A DNA stretch of 64,000 nt from Deinococcus apachensis DSM 19763 (lineage in GTDB: Bacteria; Deinococcota; Deinococci; Deinococcales; Deinococcaceae). The notes below the pieces were generated by a model, which saw nothing but the letters and a program-made list of their open reading frames with translations, did not search any database and was not told the origin of the DNA. The first letter of the stretch is position 1. Each line of letters starts with the position of its first letter. A program made the translations under genes and the position numbers. The stretch is from the NCBI RefSeq assembly GCF_000381345.1, contig NZ_KB906399.1, forward strand, positions 359,001 through 423,000, written 5' to 3'. Positions 61,876-64,000 of the stretch are shown here, one piece after another.

Positions 61876-61902
61876 GAGGCTCCTTCGGGGGCCTCTTTTC
61901 TT
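61876..61902 (+). terminator. Terminator/attenuator between rpsP and khpA
   Basis: An 8-bp stem GAGGCTCC / GGGGCCTC with a UUCG-type tetraloop is followed by TTTTCTTT, 19 bp after the rpsP stop. It would make rpsP the more abundant product. Confidence 0.9.
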
Positions 61903-61903
61903 T

Positions 61904-61996
61904 GGTGGGTGGGAAGTAGGGAGTGGAGAAAAGCAGGGCGGATGCCTGGAGCTGCGGCGCCCACCCCACTGACCACTGACCACTTCCCACTCACCC
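61904..61996. repeat. Intergenic repeat with inverted arms and 7-bp tandem units
   Basis: The arms GGTGGGTGGGAAGT (61904-61917) and ACTTCCCACTCACCC (61982-61996) are inverted. Before the right arm CCACTGA is repeated in tandem. Related sequence lies at 45083-45112. No coding capacity. Confidence 0.6.
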
Positions 61997-62011
61997 TCTA
62001 CAATGCCCCCC

Positions 62012-62251
62012 ATGAAAACTGACCCCGTGGACCTGACCCTTTTCCTGGCGCAGAGCGTGGTGGATCAGCCGTCGCTCGTGCGGGCCTCCCGGCGAGGGCC
62101 GACTGTGATCGTGCGGGTGGGGCCGGGCGAGGAGGGCCGACTTATCGGGCGGCAGGGCCGGGTGATCCAGGCGATTCGGACCCTCGTCCGCGCGGCGTGC
62201 GATCCCCGCGAGCGGGTGAACGTGGACCTCGACGCGCCGCGCAAGCCGTGA
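62012..62251 (+). CDS. khpA: KH-domain RNA-binding protein KhpA
   Basis: A 79-residue single-KH protein. The GxxG loop is GRLIGRQGRVIQAIRTLV. KhpA (with KhpB) binds mRNA/sRNA. It is nearly always found between rpsP and rimM, as here. ATG 62012 is used: TACAAT lies 7 nt upstream, so khpA-rimM-trmD has its own leaderless promoter in addition to read-through from rpsP. Confidence 0.93.
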   Translation: MKTDPVDLTLFLAQSVVDQPSLVRASRRGPTVIVRVGPGEEGRLIGRQGRVIQAIRTLVRAACDPRERVNVDLDAPRKP

Positions 62252-62261
62252 GGGACCGGGC

Positions 62262-62798
62262 GTGACGATTCCTCAGGACACGACGCGGCTGGGGTACTTC
62301 CTCGGGCCGCACGGTGTGCAGGGCGGCGTAAAGGTGTACGTGCTGGGCGACGCCGAGCAGATGCTGTCGCTGCCGCGCGTCTGGGTGGAGGGCCGGGGCT
62401 GGCTGCGGGTTCTCCGCACCGAATCCCTCAGGCCCGGCGTGGCCCTGCACCTGGCGGGCGTGACCAGTCGCGAGGGCGCCGAGGCCCTGCGCGGGGCGAA
62501 CGTCTATGCCGCCGACGCCGACCTGCCCCCGCTGGAGGAGGGGAGCTACTACTACCACGAGTTGCGCGGCCTGCCCGTTCAGAGTGCGGAGGGGGAACGG
62601 CTGGGCGAGGTGACGGACGTGGTGGACGCCGGGCACCAGGACCTCCTCGTGGTGGCGCACCCGGGCGGCGAGGGTTTCCTGCCGCTGCAAGCCCCCTACG
62701 TGCTGGTTCAGACGGGGGACAGGGGGCGCCCCGCCGCCATCGCCCTGACCGGGGACGCCCCCGCCGGATTGCTGGGCGAAGGGTCGGAGGAGGCGTGA
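62262..62798 (+). CDS. rimM: Ribosome maturation factor RimM
   Basis: A 178-residue 16S-processing factor that binds S19 in the 30S head. The N-terminal RimM barrel is [20 protein letters not shown], and the PRC-barrel half has [20 protein letters not shown] and [20 protein letters not shown] 62262 lies 10 bp after khpA. trmD follows after 19 bp. Confidence 0.95.
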   Translation: MTIPQDTTRLGYFLGPHGVQGGVKVYVLGDAEQMLSLPRVWVEGRGWLRVLRTESLRPGVALHLAGVTSREGAEALRGANVYAADADLPPLEEGSYYYHELRGLPVQSAEGERLGEVTDVVDAGHQDLLVVAHPGGEGFLPLQAPYVLVQTGDRGRPAAIALTGDAPAGLLGEGSEEA

Positions 62799-62817
62799 GG
62801 GGCGGGCTGGAGGCGCC

Positions 62818-63630
62818 ATGCTGACCTTCTCCTTCCTGACCCTGTTTCCCGAACTGCTCGCCCCCTTTGCCTCCGAGGCCATTGTGGGAAAGGCGCGGGC
62901 GCGCGGGCTGGTGGACGTAAATCTCGTGAACATGCGGGACTTCGCCAACAACAGGCATGCGAAGGTGGACGACACGCCCTACGGCGGTGGCGCGGGCATG
63001 GTGATCCGGGTGGACGTGGCCGAGCGGGCGCTGGCGAGCCTGCCCCCCGCCGACGAGGTGATCCTGTTCACGCCCGCCGGGGAGCGGTTTACCCAGCGTA
63101 CGGCGGAGGAGCTGAGCAGCCGCGCTCACCTCGCCTGCCTGTGTGGCCGCTACGAGGGCTTTGACGCGCGGGTGGAGGCACTGGTCACGCGCGAACTCAG
63201 CCTCGGCGACTTCGTGATGATGGGGGGCGAGGCGGCGGCGGCCTGCGTGCTGGAGGCGGTCGCGCGGCTGGTGCCCGGCGTGCTGGGCGACGAGGAGTCG
63301 CACCGGGCGGACTCCTTTTCCAGCGGGCTGCTGGACTACCCGGAGTACACCCGCCCCGCCGAGTGGCGCGGGGAGGGCGTGCCGGAGGTGCTGCGGGGAG
63401 GCGACCACGGGGCCATCGCCCGCTGGCGGCGGGGACAGGCGCTGGCCCGGACGCTGGCGCGGCGGCCCGACCTCCTCGCCACGGCGGGCCTGACCCCACA
63501 GGACAGCGCGCACCTGCTGACGCTGGGGGTGACGCCCGAGGAGCTGGACGCCTGGGGCGCCCCTCCCCCGCCTGCCCCGAAACGTCGCCGCCAGTCCAGA
63601 CCGGCTGGACACGACCCCGGAACCGTGTGA
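62818..63630 (+). CDS. trmD: tRNA (guanine37-N1)-methyltransferase TrmD
   Basis: A 270-residue SPOUT methyltransferase that makes m1G37 in tRNAs and prevents frameshifting. It shows [28 protein letters not shown], the AdoMet-knot motif [16 protein letters not shown] and [14 protein letters not shown]. The C-terminal ~25 residues are a basic/Pro extension. ATG 62818 follows rimM by 19 bp. rplS, often next in other bacteria, is not present here. Confidence 0.96.
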   Translation: MLTFSFLTLFPELLAPFASEAIVGKARARGLVDVNLVNMRDFANNRHAKVDDTPYGGGAGMVIRVDVAERALASLPPADEVILFTPAGERFTQRTAEELSSRAHLACLCGRYEGFDARVEALVTRELSLGDFVMMGGEAAAACVLEAVARLVPGVLGDEESHRADSFSSGLLDYPEYTRPAEWRGEGVPEVLRGGDHGAIARWRRGQALARTLARRPDLLATAGLTPQDSAHLLTLGVTPEELDAWGAPPPPAPKRRRQSRPAGHDPGTV

Positions 63631-63728
63631 AGGCTGACCGTTGACCGCGCGAAATCCCCTATCCAGTCGAGGTTATGTATGTCTTGCCTACTTGTGAGGC
63701 GCCCGAACGGCGCACCATAGCTGCCAAG

Positions 63729-64000
63729 ATGGACCTGCCGCTGTTCCCCCTTCCCAACGTCGTGCTGTTTCCCGGACAGGTGCTGCCCCTGTACGTGTTC
63801 GAGCCGCGTTACCGGGAGCTGCTGGCACGGGTGCAGGCGACCGGGGAGCCCTTCGGCATCGTGCGGATCGTGCAGTCCCGCGAGAGCTCGCCGCTGCCCT
63901 TTCACGAACGGGTGTCCAGGGTCGGCACCCTGGCGCACCTGAACAAGGCCACGACCCACGAGGACGGCACGAGTTCCATCCTGGTCGTGGGGGGCGAGCG
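63729..64000 (+). CDS. Lon substrate-binding (LON N) domain protein, 3' end cut by window
   Basis: The first 90 residues match the LON N-terminal domain: [20 protein letters not shown] then [15 protein letters not shown]. They could belong to a stand-alone LON-domain protein (as in many bacteria) or full Lon; the short spacing and the sequence style favour the stand-alone type, but the end is outside the window. CATAGCT lies 6-7 nt upstream of ATG 63729, a possible leaderless box. No other feature is seen in 63631-63710. Confidence 0.8.
   Translation, partial: MDLPLFPLPNVVLFPGQVLPLYVFEPRYRELLARVQATGEPFGIVRIVQSRESSPLPFHERVSRVGTLAHLNKATTHEDGTSSILVVGGE

Noticed and set aside
63670..63690. TTATGTATG stretch before the LON-domain gene as a second RDRM
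   Set aside because: Only one half-site fits; the right half does not form the dyad.

Overview
The window is a GC-rich, gene-dense bacterial chromosome segment and almost certainly comes from a Deinococcus species. Reasons: a HerA-NurA DNA-end-processing pair; a Crp-family regulator that looks like DdrI; a radiation/desiccation-response-type palindrome in front of gyrA; a LEA-like repeat protein; and very frequent leaderless promoters in which a TAnnnT -10 box lies 5-8 nt before the start codon. No tRNA, rRNA, CRISPR array, prophage or insertion sequence was found. The content is chromosomal housekeeping plus lineage-specific stress genes.

Layout. 1-3691: end of sat (ATP sulfurylase) followed by an SsuABC-type importer, a sulfur-assimilation unit. 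3755-8731: a MATE exporter, a LysJ/ArgD aminotransferase, and a PPOX flavoprotein divergent from a MocR/PdxR regulator with a shared -10 box. 8735-13401: HerA, NurA, a Crp regulator and a histone-deacetylase-like hydrolase. 13512-16062: a PfkB sugar kinase, a dispersed repeat and an HD-GYP phosphodiesterase. 16212-19697: gyrA with its candidate DdrO operator, then the probable ddrI gene with a strong promoter. 19821-27191: two ferredoxin-NADP reductase-like flavoproteins, a fusion of a PlsY-like membrane domain with an acyl-ACP-reductase-like domain, a secreted phospholipase D-like protein, a broken DinB gene and ispH.

27205-36834: second copy of the dispersed repeat; a Nudix / gamma-carbonic-anhydrase / unknown operon; a cold-shock protein; a DUF898 + M48 pair; a DUF99 protein; a transsulfuration enzyme; a nitroreductase; an iron-type solute-binding protein; and an unknown polytopic membrane protein. 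37045-44690: the Rel (p)ppGpp enzyme, a TetR regulator, a thiolase plus fused CoA-transferase, and pgi. 44700-55175: HNH nuclease, DUF1517, an acidic protein, the LEA-like protein, clpS-clpA, an FAD monooxygenase, a metallo-beta-lactamase-fold remnant, yidD, DUF1089, a Gfo/Idh/MocA enzyme, a GNAT and an unknown protein behind a 7-codon leader. 55196-64000: an XRE regulator divergent from an NTF2-like protein across a 31-bp palindrome, ctpA, ftsE-ftsX-envC (division-linked peptidoglycan hydrolysis), rpsP-khpA-rimM-trmD (ribosome and tRNA maturation), and the start of a Lon-substrate-binding-domain protein.

The strongest lead for something undescribed is 22316-23989. A degenerate PlsY-like acyltransferase domain is fused to a domain resembling cyanobacterial acyl-ACP reductase, with the expected cysteine kept. 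Because deinococci carry phosphoglycolipids containing alkylamines, this protein could supply the fatty aldehyde precursor; that link is inference. Also notable are the gyrA operator, two ultra-compact divergent promoters that share a -10 box, the XRE/NTF2 palindrome, and the two-copy intergenic repeat.
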